From the NCBI RefSeq assembly GCF_051175385.1, contig NZ_CP195106.1, positions 4,278,001 through 4,342,000 on the forward strand: a stretch of DNA of 64,000 bases. Reading direction: 5' to 3'. Of the stretch, positions 10,163 through 19,660 are shown one piece after another. A model generated the notes under the pieces. It saw nothing but the letters and a program-made list of their open reading frames with translations, was not told where the DNA came from and ran no database searches. Positions within the stretch are counted from its first letter, which is position 1; every line of letters begins with the position of its first letter. This DNA is from Tundrisphaera lichenicola (GTDB lineage Bacteria; Planctomycetota; Planctomycetia; Isosphaerales; Isosphaeraceae). The position numbers and the translations under genes are program-made.

Positions 10163-12172
10163 ATGCTGAGATCCCCCCTCCTGCTTATCTCGGGAGCCGT
10201 CGTATCCTTGCCATTTCTGATGGCCGCCGTCGATGACGGTCAAGATTCGACCGGCGACGCCAAGCCCTTCGCCATCAAAGCCATCAGCGATCGGATTCGT
10301 CCCCTGGTCGAAGACAAGCAGGTCGCGGGCGCGGTCACCCTGGTTGCGACACCCGAGCGGATTGTACACCTCGATGCGATCGGCGAGGCCGACATTGCCG
10401 AGGGCAGGCCGATGCAAGCGGATTCCATCTTCTGGATCGCCTCGATGACCAAGCCCATCACGGCCACCGCCGTGCTCATGCTCCAGGAGCAAGGTAAGCT
10501 ATCCGTCGACGACCCGGTCGAGAAGCATCTCCCGGAATTCAAGAATCTTAGAACCGCCGACGGCAGGCCGGCCCGGGTGACGATCCGCCACCTGCTCACG
10601 CATACCTCGGGAATGGGAGAGATCTCGTCGGATCAGGCAAGCCAAATCCAGGACCTGGCCGGTCTCATCCCGCTCTACGTCGCGAAACCCGTCCAATTCG
10701 AGCCTGGATCGAAGTGGGCCTATTGCCAATCGAGCATCAATACCGCGGCCCGAATCGTCGAGGTTGCCTCGGGCGAATCATTCGATCATTTTATCGAGCG
10801 ACGTTTGCTCGAGCCGCTGGGGATGAAGGACACGGCCTTCTACCTGACCAAGGCTCAACTCCCCCGGCTCGCCACGTCCTATCGCCGGACCGAGAAGGGC
10901 GAACTCGAATCAGCCCCGATCTCGATTTTGTACGGAATGGCCCCGACGAGCCGCAACCGCTTCCCGGCGGCGAACGGCGGACTCTTCTCCACGGCGAAGG
11001 ACTATGCGAACTTCTGCCAGATGATCCTGAACGGTGGCAAATTCGGTGGAAAGCGATATCTCAAGCCGGAGTCCGTCAGGCTGATGACCGAGGTCCATAC
11101 GGGCGAGCTGAAGACGGGCTTCACCCCCGGCAACGGCTGGGGACTGGGCTGGTGCGTTGTTCGCGAGCCGCAGGGAGTGACGGACATGCTCTCGCCTGGC
11201 ACTTTCGGACATGGCGGAGCCTATGGCACCCAGGCTTGGATCGATCCCGGCAAGGAGCGCGTTTACATTCTGATGGTCCAGCGTGCGGGCCACCCGAATT
11301 CCGATGCATCCGAGGTCCGGCGGGCCTTCCAGGAGGCGGCGACTTCCGCCCTGGCCGCTGATTCATCGATCCACCTGAACTTTCGCTCGCGAACCAAGGA
11401 CGAGGGCAAGCTCATCGTCACCGAGACGCAGGCATCTTGGGATCCTCGTAAGACGGCGATCATTGTCTGCGACATGTGGGACGACCACTGGTGCAAGTCG
11501 GCCGCCCGACGGGTGGGAGAGATGGCCGGGCCCCTGAATCAGACCCTCAAGCTGGCCCGGGATCGTGGCATCTTCATCATCCACTCGCCCAGCACCACGA
11601 CCGGATTCTACAAGGACACACCACAACGCCTGCGGGCCGAGAAGGCCCCCTATTCGCCGACGCCGGTCCCGCTCGTGACGTCGCCACGCTGGGGAACGGC
11701 CTGGTACTGGACGGACGCCAGGCGCGAGGGCGTCCTGCCGATCGACGACTCCGACATGGGCTGCGATTGCGAGGTCAAGTGCGAGATCCGATCCCCCTGG
11801 ACACGCCAGACCGCCGCGATCGAGATCGCAGAGTCCGACGCGATCACCGACGACGGCCAGGAAGTCTGGAACATGCTCGCCCAACGGGGGATCGAGAATG
11901 TGATTCTCTGCGGCGTCCACCTGAATATGTGCGTCCTGGGTCGGCCCTTCGCGATCCGGCAGTTGAGCGTCCTCGGCAAGAAGGTCGCCCTCATGCGAGA
12001 CATGACCGACACCATGTACAATCCCGAGCGGCCGCCGGGCGTCACCCATTTTGCCGGGACGGAGCTCATGATCGGGCACGTCGAACTCTACTGGTGCCCG
12101 ACGTTCACCAGTTCGGATATCACGGGAAAGGCGAGCTTCAAGTTCCCGGGGGATCACTCTTCGACCGATTGA
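10163..12172 (+). CDS. Fusion of class C beta-lactamase-like serine hydrolase and isochorismatase-family hydrolase
   Basis: A 669-residue exported protein with signal MLRSPLLLISGAVVSLPFLM. Residues about 40-400 form a serine hydrolase of the beta-lactamase/penicillin-binding fold: nucleophile motif SMTK at residues 94-97, RHLLTHTSGMG, a tyrosine motif YCQSS at about 187 in place of the usual Y-x-N, and the HGG motif at about 350. Residues about 428-640 are an isochorismatase-like cysteine hydrolase, with IIVCDMWDDHWC holding the first Asp and GVHLNMCVLG holding the candidate nucleophile Cys590. Both halves keep catalytic residues, so two hydrolytic activities are inferred, on unknown substrates. 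AGAGG lies shortly before the ATG. The gene appears to stand alone. Confidence 0.88.
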   Translation: MLRSPLLLISGAVVSLPFLMAAVDDGQDSTGDAKPFAIKAISDRIRPLVEDKQVAGAVTLVATPERIVHLDAIGEADIAEGRPMQADSIFWIASMTKPITATAVLMLQEQGKLSVDDPVEKHLPEFKNLRTADGRPARVTIRHLLTHTSGMGEISSDQASQIQDLAGLIPLYVAKPVQFEPGSKWAYCQSSINTAARIVEVASGESFDHFIERRLLEPLGMKDTAFYLTKAQLPRLATSYRRTEKGELESAPISILYGMAPTSRNRFPAANGGLFSTAKDYANFCQMILNGGKFGGKRYLKPESVRLMTEVHTGELKTGFTPGNGWGLGWCVVREPQGVTDMLSPGTFGHGGAYGTQAWIDPGKERVYILMVQRAGHPNSDASEVRRAFQEAATSALAADSSIHLNFRSRTKDEGKLIVTETQASWDPRKTAIIVCDMWDDHWCKSAARRVGEMAGPLNQTLKLARDRGIFIIHSPSTTTGFYKDTPQRLRAEKAPYSPTPVPLVTSPRWGTAWYWTDARREGVLPIDDSDMGCDCEVKCEIRSPWTRQTAAIEIAESDAITDDGQEVWNMLAQRGIENVILCGVHLNMCVLGRPFAIRQLSVLGKKVALMRDMTDTMYNPERPPGVTHFAGTELMIGHVELYWCPTFTSSDITGKASFKFPGDHSSTD

Positions 12173-12387
12173 TCGCCAGCGGCCGAATTCCTCATCATGC
12201 GAGGGAATGATGGGCAATCCGGGGTTTCTCCAGTGGGTCGTCCAGTTCCTCCCCGACGAAGTAAGCGGCGTGCAAATCCGGCGGTCCGCTTCCGGAGTCG
12301 GTGAGCGGAGCCTTGGCTCATGCCGTGGAAGTTCCGTCGGGAATCTTCGCGACGATGCGTCGCGTCACTCCAGCCCCTCAAGGTCCG

Positions 12388-13422
12388 ATGCTCTGGACAC
12401 AACCTAACCTGGCTGACGTCCTGCGGGCTAGGGCTTCGATTGCCCCCTACCTCCGCCCTACGCCGACACTCGAACGACCGTCGCTCGACGAGGCGCTGGG
12501 GTGCCGGGCTTATCTCAAGTGCGAGAATCTCAACCCAACCGGGGCGTTCAAGGTCCGGGGTGGGATCAATCTGCTCTCGAACCTCGATTCCGCCGAACGG
12601 TCGAGGGGCGTACTCGCCGCCTCGACGGGCAACCATGCCCAGTCGGTCGCTTATGCGGCTCGGCTCTTCGGCGTTCGTGCGGTGATCTACATGCCCGAGG
12701 CGGCCAACCCCCTGAAAGTGGCGGCGACTCGAGCCCTCGGGGCGGAGGTGGTGCTCCTTGGGCGAGATTTCGACGAGGCAAGGAGGGAGGCCGAGGCGAG
12801 GGCCACGCAGGAAGGGCTGCGTTACGTCCACTCTGCCGACGAGCCATTGCTTGTCGCTGGCGTGGGGACGTACGCGCTGGAGTTATTCGAGGTCGCTCCG
12901 GGCCTGGATGTCCTCTTCGTGCCTGTCGGGGGAGGTAGCGGGGTCCTCGGGGCGGCGATCGTTTCCAGGGCGGTGAACCCTGGTGCCCGGGTCATCGGAG
13001 TCCAGTCCGAGGGGGCACCGGCCGTCTACCTCTCGTGGAAGGCGGGGAGGAGGGTCGTTACGGACGAGGTCTCCACTTTCGCAGAGGGGCTGGCGACACG
13101 CCATCCATTCGACCTGCCGCTGCAACTGCTCCCAGGGTTAGTCGACGAAATCATGCTGGTGAGCGACGCCGAACTGGAGGCGGCGATCAGACTAATCATC
13201 GCGACGACGGGTCAGATTTCCGAGGGGGCTGGTGCAGCTGCGATCGCGGGCGCTTATCAACGACGCTCGGAACTCCAGGGCAAATCCGTCGGCGTGATCC
13301 TGAGCGGAGGTAATCTCGGCATGGCGAACTTGATGAGAATCCTGGGAGGTACGAACGCAGAGCACGAGTCCCCAGCCTCTGCCCCCGTCGTCTCGGGTCG
13401 CAGCCCAGATTGCTCGTGGTGA
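12388..13422 (+). CDS. Threonine/serine dehydratase-like PLP enzyme
   Basis: A fold-type II pyridoxal-phosphate enzyme related to threonine ammonia-lyase and serine racemase. Motifs are the cofactor lysine region NPTGAFKVRGG, the STGNHAQSVAYAARL substrate loop, the phosphate-binding PVGGGSGVLGA and the C-terminal SGGNLGMANL. The protein is about 344 residues and lacks the C-terminal ACT-type regulatory domain of biosynthetic IlvA, so it resembles the short catabolic form. I chose ATG 12388 because AAGG precedes it and family members start close to this point; GTG 12301 and ATG 12355 are alternatives. The exact substrate cannot be fixed from sequence. Confidence 0.85.
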   Translation: MLWTQPNLADVLRARASIAPYLRPTPTLERPSLDEALGCRAYLKCENLNPTGAFKVRGGINLLSNLDSAERSRGVLAASTGNHAQSVAYAARLFGVRAVIYMPEAANPLKVAATRALGAEVVLLGRDFDEARREAEARATQEGLRYVHSADEPLLVAGVGTYALELFEVAPGLDVLFVPVGGGSGVLGAAIVSRAVNPGARVIGVQSEGAPAVYLSWKAGRRVVTDEVSTFAEGLATRHPFDLPLQLLPGLVDEIMLVSDAELEAAIRLIIATTGQISEGAGAAAIAGAYQRRSELQGKSVGVILSGGNLGMANLMRILGGTNAEHESPASAPVVSGRSPDCSW

Positions 13423-13739
13423 TAGAGTGATTCTAACCTCAGCGGAAGGAAGCGCCTCGACCGTACGCCTTGCTCCGTGACTTTCTGGTTCTCGAATTCC
13501 ATCACTGATTCCAGTCAAGTGAAAGAATCATTATTTCGGTTGTATTGAATTCGGAGATGGTGCCGAGACCGGAGTCATCTTGGCGTGCGGCGAAGCCTCG
13601 AGAGAAATGAGCGACGGAGACGAGGGCTCGAATATGCTGCGCGGTGCCACGAACCAAGTTCGACTGTTAGGATAACCCCCGTGAGTCCGCAAGAGAAACT
13701 GATGTTGCGGCGAGCACGACGATGCATCGGAGTACTGCT

Positions 13740-15281
13740 ATGAGAAAGATTCTCCCGCGAATCCTATCCTTCCTTACTGCGACCTCCGTGATCGGAATGT
13801 TGGCGGTCGGCCGGGCCGAGGAGTCGGTCCCTCCGGACGGTTTTCGCGCCATCTTCAACGGCAAGGATCTGACGGGCTGGCACGGCCTGAATCCGCATAG
13901 CGTCACGACACTCACCGGCGATGCGAAGGAAGCAAAACTCGCGGAGCAACGCGCCGAATTCTCGAAGAACTGGACCGTCGAGAATGGAGAGCTGGTGAAC
14001 GACGGCAACGGGCCGTATGCAACGACCGACGAAGAATTCGGCGATCTCGATTTGATGATAGAATACAAGACGGTGCCAAAGGCCGATAGCGGCATTTATC
14101 TGCGGGGGGCGCCCCAGGTACAGATCTGGGACTGGCATCAGACATTCGACCCGAAAGCTCCCACCCGCAAACCACATCTCGGTTCCGGAGGCCTGTTCAA
14201 CAACACGCCGGGTACGACCGGACGCGATCCACTGGTCCTCGCCGATCGTCCGTTCGGCGAGTGGAATCGGTTTCGAATTCGCCAGGTCGGCGACCGGACC
14301 TGGGTCTGGCTGAACGACAAACTCGTCGTAGACGACGCCGTCATGGAGAACTATTACGATCGGGGTCGACCGCTGCCTGCAAAAGGACCGATTCTGTTGC
14401 AGACCCATGGCGGCGAAATTCGCTGGAGGAACATCTTCGTCCGCGAAATCGACGCCGTCGAGGCGCAGCAAATCATCGGAACGGCGGAGGGCGAGTCGAA
14501 AAGACGGCTCTCGCGGGCCTTAACCCTTCACGCGTCGTTCGACGAGGGGTTGGATGCCGACTTCACGCGGGGCGATAAGACGTGTTACGTCGCCCAGGGA
14601 AAAGATCTCGTGAAGGCCGAACCCACGAGCGAGGTGCGGCTGGTCCCCGGAGCAGGTCGCTTCGGCGGCTCGCTGCAATTCACGAAGAAGAACGATTTTC
14701 GTCCGGCGTTCAAGAATGAGGGCGTAGTTGCCTACAACGACAAGAATTGGGGGACTTCCGTTTCGGTCTGGTTGAGCCTGAACCCCGACGAAGACCTGGA
14801 TCCTGGCTACTGCGACCCCGTGCAGATCGTGGGCGATGACGGCAAGAAGGGCTTCATTTTCCTCGAATGGTCGAAGGATGAAACGCCGAGGCTCTTTCGT
14901 TATGCCGTCAGACCACTCTTTCATATCTGGAATCCGGAGAACCTCCAGTGGGCGGACATCCCGCCCAACAGGCGACCGATGGTGCAGGTAGAACGAGCGC
15001 CCTTCTCGCGGGCGACCTGGACGCACGTCGTGTTTTCATTGGCTAATGTCAACGATAAGAGCAAGCCGCAGATGGGCCGTCTCCATCTGAATGGCAAGTT
15101 GCAAGGGACGATCGAGAACTGGGATCTCACATTCGGCTGGGATCCCGCACGCGTGCTCTTGGTGCTCGGCGCCTCTTACGTCGGCCAGATGGACGATCTC
15201 GCGGTTTTTAACAGGGCACTCACGGATGGTGAGGTGAAACAACTTTACGATCTGGATCAAGGCGTGCGAGAACTACGATGA
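13740..15281 (+). CDS. DUF1080 protein with C-terminal LamG-like domain
   Basis: An exported protein of about 513 residues with signal MRKILPRILSFLTATSVIGM. The first half is a DUF1080 (3-keto-disaccharide hydrolase-like) module: FRAIFNGKDLTGWHG, NWTVENGELVNDG, DLDLMIEYKTVPKADSGIYL and WRNIFVREI. The second half (from about residue 260) looks like a LamG/concanavalin A-type sandwich, with LTLHASFDEGLDADF, SVSVWLSLNPDEDL, HLNGKLQGTIENWD and the end MDDLAVFNRALTDGEVKQLY. The pairing suggests binding or cleavage of sugar polymers in the envelope, which is inferred. ATG 13722 is an alternative start. Sequence around 13.4-13.8 kb is a little richer in A+T than its surroundings. Confidence 0.85.
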   Translation: MRKILPRILSFLTATSVIGMLAVGRAEESVPPDGFRAIFNGKDLTGWHGLNPHSVTTLTGDAKEAKLAEQRAEFSKNWTVENGELVNDGNGPYATTDEEFGDLDLMIEYKTVPKADSGIYLRGAPQVQIWDWHQTFDPKAPTRKPHLGSGGLFNNTPGTTGRDPLVLADRPFGEWNRFRIRQVGDRTWVWLNDKLVVDDAVMENYYDRGRPLPAKGPILLQTHGGEIRWRNIFVREIDAVEAQQIIGTAEGESKRRLSRALTLHASFDEGLDADFTRGDKTCYVAQGKDLVKAEPTSEVRLVPGAGRFGGSLQFTKKNDFRPAFKNEGVVAYNDKNWGTSVSVWLSLNPDEDLDPGYCDPVQIVGDDGKKGFIFLEWSKDETPRLFRYAVRPLFHIWNPENLQWADIPPNRRPMVQVERAPFSRATWTHVVFSLANVNDKSKPQMGRLHLNGKLQGTIENWDLTFGWDPARVLLVLGASYVGQMDDLAVFNRALTDGEVKQLYDLDQGVRELR

Positions 15282-15452
15282 CTCGACCTCGCACGACCTT
15301 CCGATGCCATGCTTCGTGGCCTCTCGACGCGTTCTCGAAGCTCCCGCGCCGGCAGTCTTTTTCGGACCGTTCAAAAGAGTCGATGCCAATCGTCCGTCAT
15401 GACGGAAAGGATTTGTTGGGTGTGTCTCGAGGTGGCCGATGCGAATGAGAGT

Positions 15453-16553
15453 TCAGCGTCGGGCCGCCGTCGCGACTCGCCCTGCCGCGACTTCACGCGG
15501 GTGGGGCCGTACGGCGCGGGCCGGCAGCGACGTGAGCACGACGCAAATCGTGCCGCTCGCCGGGTCGGCCCAGCAGAGTGTGCCCGTCGAGCCGGTATGG
15601 CCGAAGGTTCGCCCGGAACAGCCGGGACTGCCGGACTCCTCGCCAACGCCAAATCCCAACCCTCGCGGGGTGAATCCCGCCGGGTTGTGGTTCTTGATCA
15701 TCAGTCGAGCGGTCACTGGCTTGACCGCTCTGCCTCGGGGACTCATGAACTCATCCAGGAACCTGGCGAGATCCGGAGCGGAGGCATGCGTTCCTCCCCA
15801 GGGAGCGCCCAGCTTCCGCCAGTAGGGACTGTTCCAGTTCCAGTCCTCGGACTGTGGATCGCCGCTCCCCGATTCGGGCGCGGCTCCTTCCCTCTGGAGC
15901 GAGACCATCTCTTCACGCTTGAACCGCCCGAGTCCTTGAGCCGAGTGTTGCATATCGAGAGGCTGAAAGATATTCCGGTCAACCAACGTAAACATGTCCG
16001 TACCGCTCGCGAGTTCTCCGATTCGGGCGGCGAGCAAGATCCCCATGCTTGAATATTGGTATCGGGCACCGGGAGTGAAATCGAGGGACGCGTGAGTCGC
16101 CTGTTCGCAGAACTCCGCGAGTGTCGCATGTCGCTTGCGCAACTCGTTGTTGTTGATCAGTTGATCCGGCAGGCCCGAGACATGCGTCAACAGGTGGCGG
16201 ATTGTGACTTCCCCGCGCCCTTCACCCTTGAACGTGGGCAAGAATTTCTGCACACGGTCGTCGAGTTTGAACATCCCCTGATCGAACAGGGTCATGAAGG
16301 CCGCGACGTTGATCGGCTTCGAGATCGAGCCGAGCAAGAACATCGCGTCGCCCGAGGCCGCCTTGCCGAAGTGGCACGTGCAGGATTCGACTCCCTGGAC
16401 CACGTGCAGCACCGCCGCTTCCACTTGCTTCGCCGCCGTGGCTCGCTCGAGCACTTCGGCTGCATCATCCCAGTGCCCTTTGATCGAGGCCGCCAGCAAG
16501 GGGGAGGCGTTCGCGAGGGCCATTCCCGTCCCGAGAAACGTGCGCCGCCTCAT
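15453..16553 (-). CDS. Serine hydrolase, beta-lactamase family, Tat-type signal
   Basis: A 366-residue exported hydrolase of the class C beta-lactamase/esterase family. I place the start at 16553 because MRRRTFLGTGMALANASPLL is a twin-arginine signal; an in-frame ATG ten codons upstream is possible. Motifs are nucleophile SISK within FLLGSISKPINVAA, IRHLLTHVSGLPDQ, tyrosine motif YSS in ARYQYSSMGILLAARI, and HTG in TFGHTGSTGTLC. It is related in fold but not closely to the first half of the fusion at 10.2 kb. It is convergent with the DUF1080 gene and its upstream side abuts the IS701-type element. Substrate unknown. Confidence 0.88.
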   Translation of the reverse strand: MRRRTFLGTGMALANASPLLAASIKGHWDDAAEVLERATAAKQVEAAVLHVVQGVESCTCHFGKAASGDAMFLLGSISKPINVAAFMTLFDQGMFKLDDRVQKFLPTFKGEGRGEVTIRHLLTHVSGLPDQLINNNELRKRHATLAEFCEQATHASLDFTPGARYQYSSMGILLAARIGELASGTDMFTLVDRNIFQPLDMQHSAQGLGRFKREEMVSLQREGAAPESGSGDPQSEDWNWNSPYWRKLGAPWGGTHASAPDLARFLDEFMSPRGRAVKPVTARLMIKNHNPAGFTPRGLGFGVGEESGSPGCSGRTFGHTGSTGTLCWADPASGTICVVLTSLPARAVRPHPREVAAGRVATAARR

Positions 16554-16605
16554 CACCTCGACCCCCCAAGCAGAGCGCCTCAAAGAATAAACGCCGTCTG
16601 TCTAT

Positions 16606-18113
16606 TTCTACTGTCACGGTTAACTGAATCCAGACGTTTTCCTTCGAGGTGGATAGGTCTTGGTGCGGGCGTACCAGTGGTAGATCCGAGCTTCCTCATT
16701 ACGCCGCAGCACCGCGCTGATCTCCCGCGCGATCTCGGCCGATGTCGGCGGACGCCGGCGGAGCAACCGGGTGAAGATCGCTCGGACCTGACTTACCGTC
16801 ACCGCCGGGGTTTTCCCCCCCGATCCGCTCTCGCTCCAGGATCAGGAACCACAACGCCAAGAGGCTCAGCGTGACATGGTGATGCCAGCCCACCCAGCTC
16901 CGGACCTCGTAATGCGCCAGGCCCACCTCCCCCTTGGCCTCCTGGAACACCCGCTCGACCCGGTGTCGCTTCGACCGCACGCCCACCACCTCGGTCAGCG
17001 GCACCTCGGGCGACGCGTTGCTCAGCGAGTAGGTCACCTCCGGCTTGGCCTCCAGGGTCCGGATCATCAGCAGACGCTCTTCCGGCCCGATCCGGCGACC
17101 CAGCCTGGCGCGGACCCGGGCCACGGCCGCCTCGACCTCCACCGGCCCTTTGCCACCCTCCCGGATCGTCAGCCGGGTCCAGCGGTCCGCCGGCAGCGTC
17201 GCGGCCCAGGTGTCGGCGCGGCGGAACGGGACCTGGCGTCTGGGGCCGCGACGGCCCTTCTTGCGGGGCGGACGCCGGCCGTCCAGGTCGCGGATGGTGG
17301 TGTTGCACGGCACATCCAGCACGTACCGCTCGCCCCGCTCCCGCAGCAGGGCGCGGAACTCCGAGGCCCGGCCGAACTCGTCGTCGCCGGTGACCCAGCC
17401 GTGCGGCACCTCGGCCCCGCTGCGGGCCAGCAGGTCCGCGGCGATCTCCCAGGTCTTCCGGTACGTCACCTCGTCGGGGACATGGCCGGCGTTGCGACGC
17501 GCCGGATCGTCGGCCCAGTCCTTGGGCAAATAGAGCCTGCGGTCCAGGGGGGCGTGCCCTCGGGACGAGACGTAGGCCAGGAAGACGCCCAGTTGGCAGT
17601 TGTCGATCTTCCCTTGCCGTCCGCACCACTGGCGGGCCACGCCGCAGCTCTCCTCGCCCTTCTTGGGGAATCCCGAAGGGTCGAGGACGATCACGCCGTC
17701 GGGTTCGCCCAACTTCTCGGCGACATGCCGCCGCATCTCGGAGGTGACCGCCTCGTCGTCCCAGGCCCCCTGGCCGACGAACATCTGGAGGTTCTTGCGC
17801 GGGATTCCGGCCTGGCGTGCGATCGGCTCGACGCTCTTTCGTTCAAGACCGCTGAGCAATCCGCGGACGAAGGCTGCGGCGTGGCCGCGTTGCTCCTCAC
17901 GATAGAAGCAGGGGAGATAACGCTTGAGGAACCGAGTGAGGTGGGCCCGACAGTCGCGGACGTCCTCGGTGGAGACGGTGGCGTCGGCCAGAAGCGCGAC
18001 GGCCGCGGGATCTTCCAGGATGGTCATGGCCAGGCCTCGGTACGACGATACCCCCCAGCACTCAGCATAACCTGTATCAAGGTTAACGAGTTACGGAATC
18101 CGTGACAGTAGAA
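16606..18113 (-). mobile_element. Complete IS701-type insertion sequence with 4-bp target duplication
   Basis: The element is 1508 bp. Its ends are perfect 14-bp inverted repeats: TTCTACTGTCACGG at 16606-16619 and the reverse complement at 18100-18113. The flanks are CTAT at 16602-16605 and CTAT at 18114-18117, a 4-bp target duplication as expected for IS701-type elements. A single transposase region on the minus strand fills it. It lies between two minus-strand host genes without disrupting either. Intact ends and matching duplications point to a fairly recent insertion. Confidence 0.92.
16620..18027 (-). CDS. IS701-type DDE transposase, C-terminus in a second frame
   Basis: Residues 1 to about 410 read in one frame from MTILEDPAAVALLADATVST. 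Catalytic regions are VIVLDPSGFPKKG (first Asp), GWVTGDDEFGRA (second Asp) and RVFQEAKGEVGLAHYE (Glu). At 16807-16821 the coding strand reads G7-A4-C4. In the main frame the protein ends at 16699 with a low-complexity tail. In the +1 frame it continues through TVSQVRAIFTRLLRRRPP to SGFS at 16620, which resembles a genuine transposase C-terminus. Six rather than seven Gs would join the frames. Slippage, mutation and sequencing error are all possible; the second IS701-type element breaks at a matching place. Confidence 0.85.
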
Positions 18114-18218
18114 CTATGGATGCGAGCTTCCACGGAAATCCCATTGAGCAAAGCCTTGAGCATCCCAGGATCGATCGCTTGAGCCCGGTGAGGGGCTGAT
18201 GCCCGCCGCTGACGAGGA

Positions 18219-19637
18219 TCAGAGTAGAATTCCCTTGATGACCTCGGCCTTCTCGACGCCGGTCAGCTTGGCGTCGAGCCCCTGGAACTTGACGCTGAAG
18301 GCGTCGTGGTCGACGCCGAGTTGGTGGAGCATGGTGGCGTGGAGGTCGTGCACGGTGCAGACGTCCTGCTCCGCGGCGTAGCCCAACTCGTCCGACGCAC
18401 CATACACCATTCCACCTCGCACCCCGGCGCCCGCAAGCCAAACCGACATCGCCTTGTTGTGGTGGTCACGACCGTCGCCCCCCTGGGACATCGGAGTCCG
18501 TCCAAACTCCCCGGCCCAGACGATCAGAGTGTCGTCAAGCATGCCCCGACGCTTCAGATCGGTGATCAGGGCCATGCAGGCGCGGTCGATCTCCAGGGCC
18601 TTCAGGGCGACCCCCTGCTTCACTCCTCCGTGGTGATCCCAGTCCTTGTGGTAGAGCTGGATGAACCGCACGCCTCGCTCGGCCAGCCGGCGAGCGAGCA
18701 GGCAGTTCGAGGCGAACGAGCCGTCCCCGGGCTGGCAGCCGTAGAGTTCGAACGTTTCCCGGCCCTCGCTGCTCAGGTCCATCAGCTCGGGAACGCTGGC
18801 CTGCATCTGGAATGCCATTTCGTACTGGGCGACTCGGGTAGCAACCTCGGGGTCGTGGGCCGAAGTGTCGTACTGCCGGTTGAGCGAGTTGATCGCCTCG
18901 ACGTCCGTCCCCTGTTGCTCGCGCGAGACGCCTGGCGGGGTGCTCAGGTACAGGACCGGATCCCCATTGGAGCGGAGCTGCACTCCCTGATGGCGGCTCG
19001 GAAGGAACCCGCTGCTCCACTGCCGAGCGGCGATCGGTTGGTTCTGGCCCCCCTTGCCCAGCGAGGTTAGCACGACGAATCCCGGGAGGTTCTCGGCCTC
19101 GCTCCCGAGCCCGTAGGTGACCCAGGCACCCATGCTGGGTCGTCCCGCGATCTGTGACCCGGTGTTCATGAACATGTGGGCCGGGTCGTGGTTGATGGCC
19201 TCGGTGGTCATGGACCGGACCAGGCAGATCTCGTCGATCACCGAGCCGATGTGCGGGAACAGCTCACAGATCTCGATGCGTTCCTTGCCGAAAGCCTTGA
19301 AAGGGTGCTGCGGGCCGAAGCAGTTGAGCTTCTGACCCTGAAGTTGGGCGAGCATCTGTCCCTTGGTGAGGCTCTCGGGCATGGGCGTGCCATGCATCTC
19401 GGCGAGCTTCGGCTTGGGGTCGAAGGTCTCCAGGTGCGACGGACCGCCGGCCATCGTCAGCCATATCACTCGGGTGGCCTTCTGGGGCAGCGGCAGCTTG
19501 CCCAGGGTGCCTTGGGGTGCCTCGCCCCTTAGGGCCGACGGCCGGATCAACGAGGTCAACGCGACCGCGCCCAGCCCCTGTGAGCTTTTGCCGAGGAATG
19601 CACGGCGGGTGATGGGTGAGTACGGGAAGATCTTCAT
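18219..19637 (-). CDS. DUF1501 protein, copy 1 (Tat-exported)
   Basis: A 472-residue protein of the DUF1501 family, distantly related to the alkaline phosphatase/sulfatase fold. The start MKIFPYSPITRRAFLGKSSQ at 19637 carries a twin-arginine signal; the frame stays open further upstream but that part is Arg-rich and non-native. Typical segments are VIWLTMAGGPSHLETFDPKP, GRPSMGAWVTYGLGSE, QPGDGSFASNCLLARRL, TLIVWAGEFGRTPMSQGGDG with GRDHHNKAMSVWLAGAG, and HDLHATMLHQLGVDH. DUF1501 genes commonly pair with PSCyt1/DUF1549/DUF1553 genes in planctomycetes; the function is unknown. It follows DUF1501 copy 2 by 23 bases on the same strand and is probably the last gene of the operon. Confidence 0.93.
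   Translation of the reverse strand: MKIFPYSPITRRAFLGKSSQGLGAVALTSLIRPSALRGEAPQGTLGKLPLPQKATRVIWLTMAGGPSHLETFDPKPKLAEMHGTPMPESLTKGQMLAQLQGQKLNCFGPQHPFKAFGKERIEICELFPHIGSVIDEICLVRSMTTEAINHDPAHMFMNTGSQIAGRPSMGAWVTYGLGSEAENLPGFVVLTSLGKGGQNQPIAARQWSSGFLPSRHQGVQLRSNGDPVLYLSTPPGVSREQQGTDVEAINSLNRQYDTSAHDPEVATRVAQYEMAFQMQASVPELMDLSSEGRETFELYGCQPGDGSFASNCLLARRLAERGVRFIQLYHKDWDHHGGVKQGVALKALEIDRACMALITDLKRRGMLDDTLIVWAGEFGRTPMSQGGDGRDHHNKAMSVWLAGAGVRGGMVYGASDELGYAAEQDVCTVHDLHATMLHQLGVDHDAFSVKFQGLDAKLTGVEKAEVIKGILL
19084..19265. repeat. 182-bp block identical to 20535-20716 in the neighbouring DUF1501 gene
   Basis: Bases 19084-19265 match 20535-20716 at every position (constant offset 1451). Both copies encode the segment from the GSVIDEICLVRSMTTEAINH region to the glycine-rich AWVTYGLGSEAEN part. 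Immediately outside the block the genes diverge strongly. A shorter, nearly identical stretch also occurs at the two 3' ends, with scattered differences. Confidence 0.95.
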
Positions 19638-19660
19638 CGCAGGTCGGTCCTCGTGATCGA

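Noticed and set aside
16876..18105. 409-codon plus-strand frame opposite the first IS701-type transposase
   Set aside because: It is antisense of a recognised transposase within well-defined IS ends.
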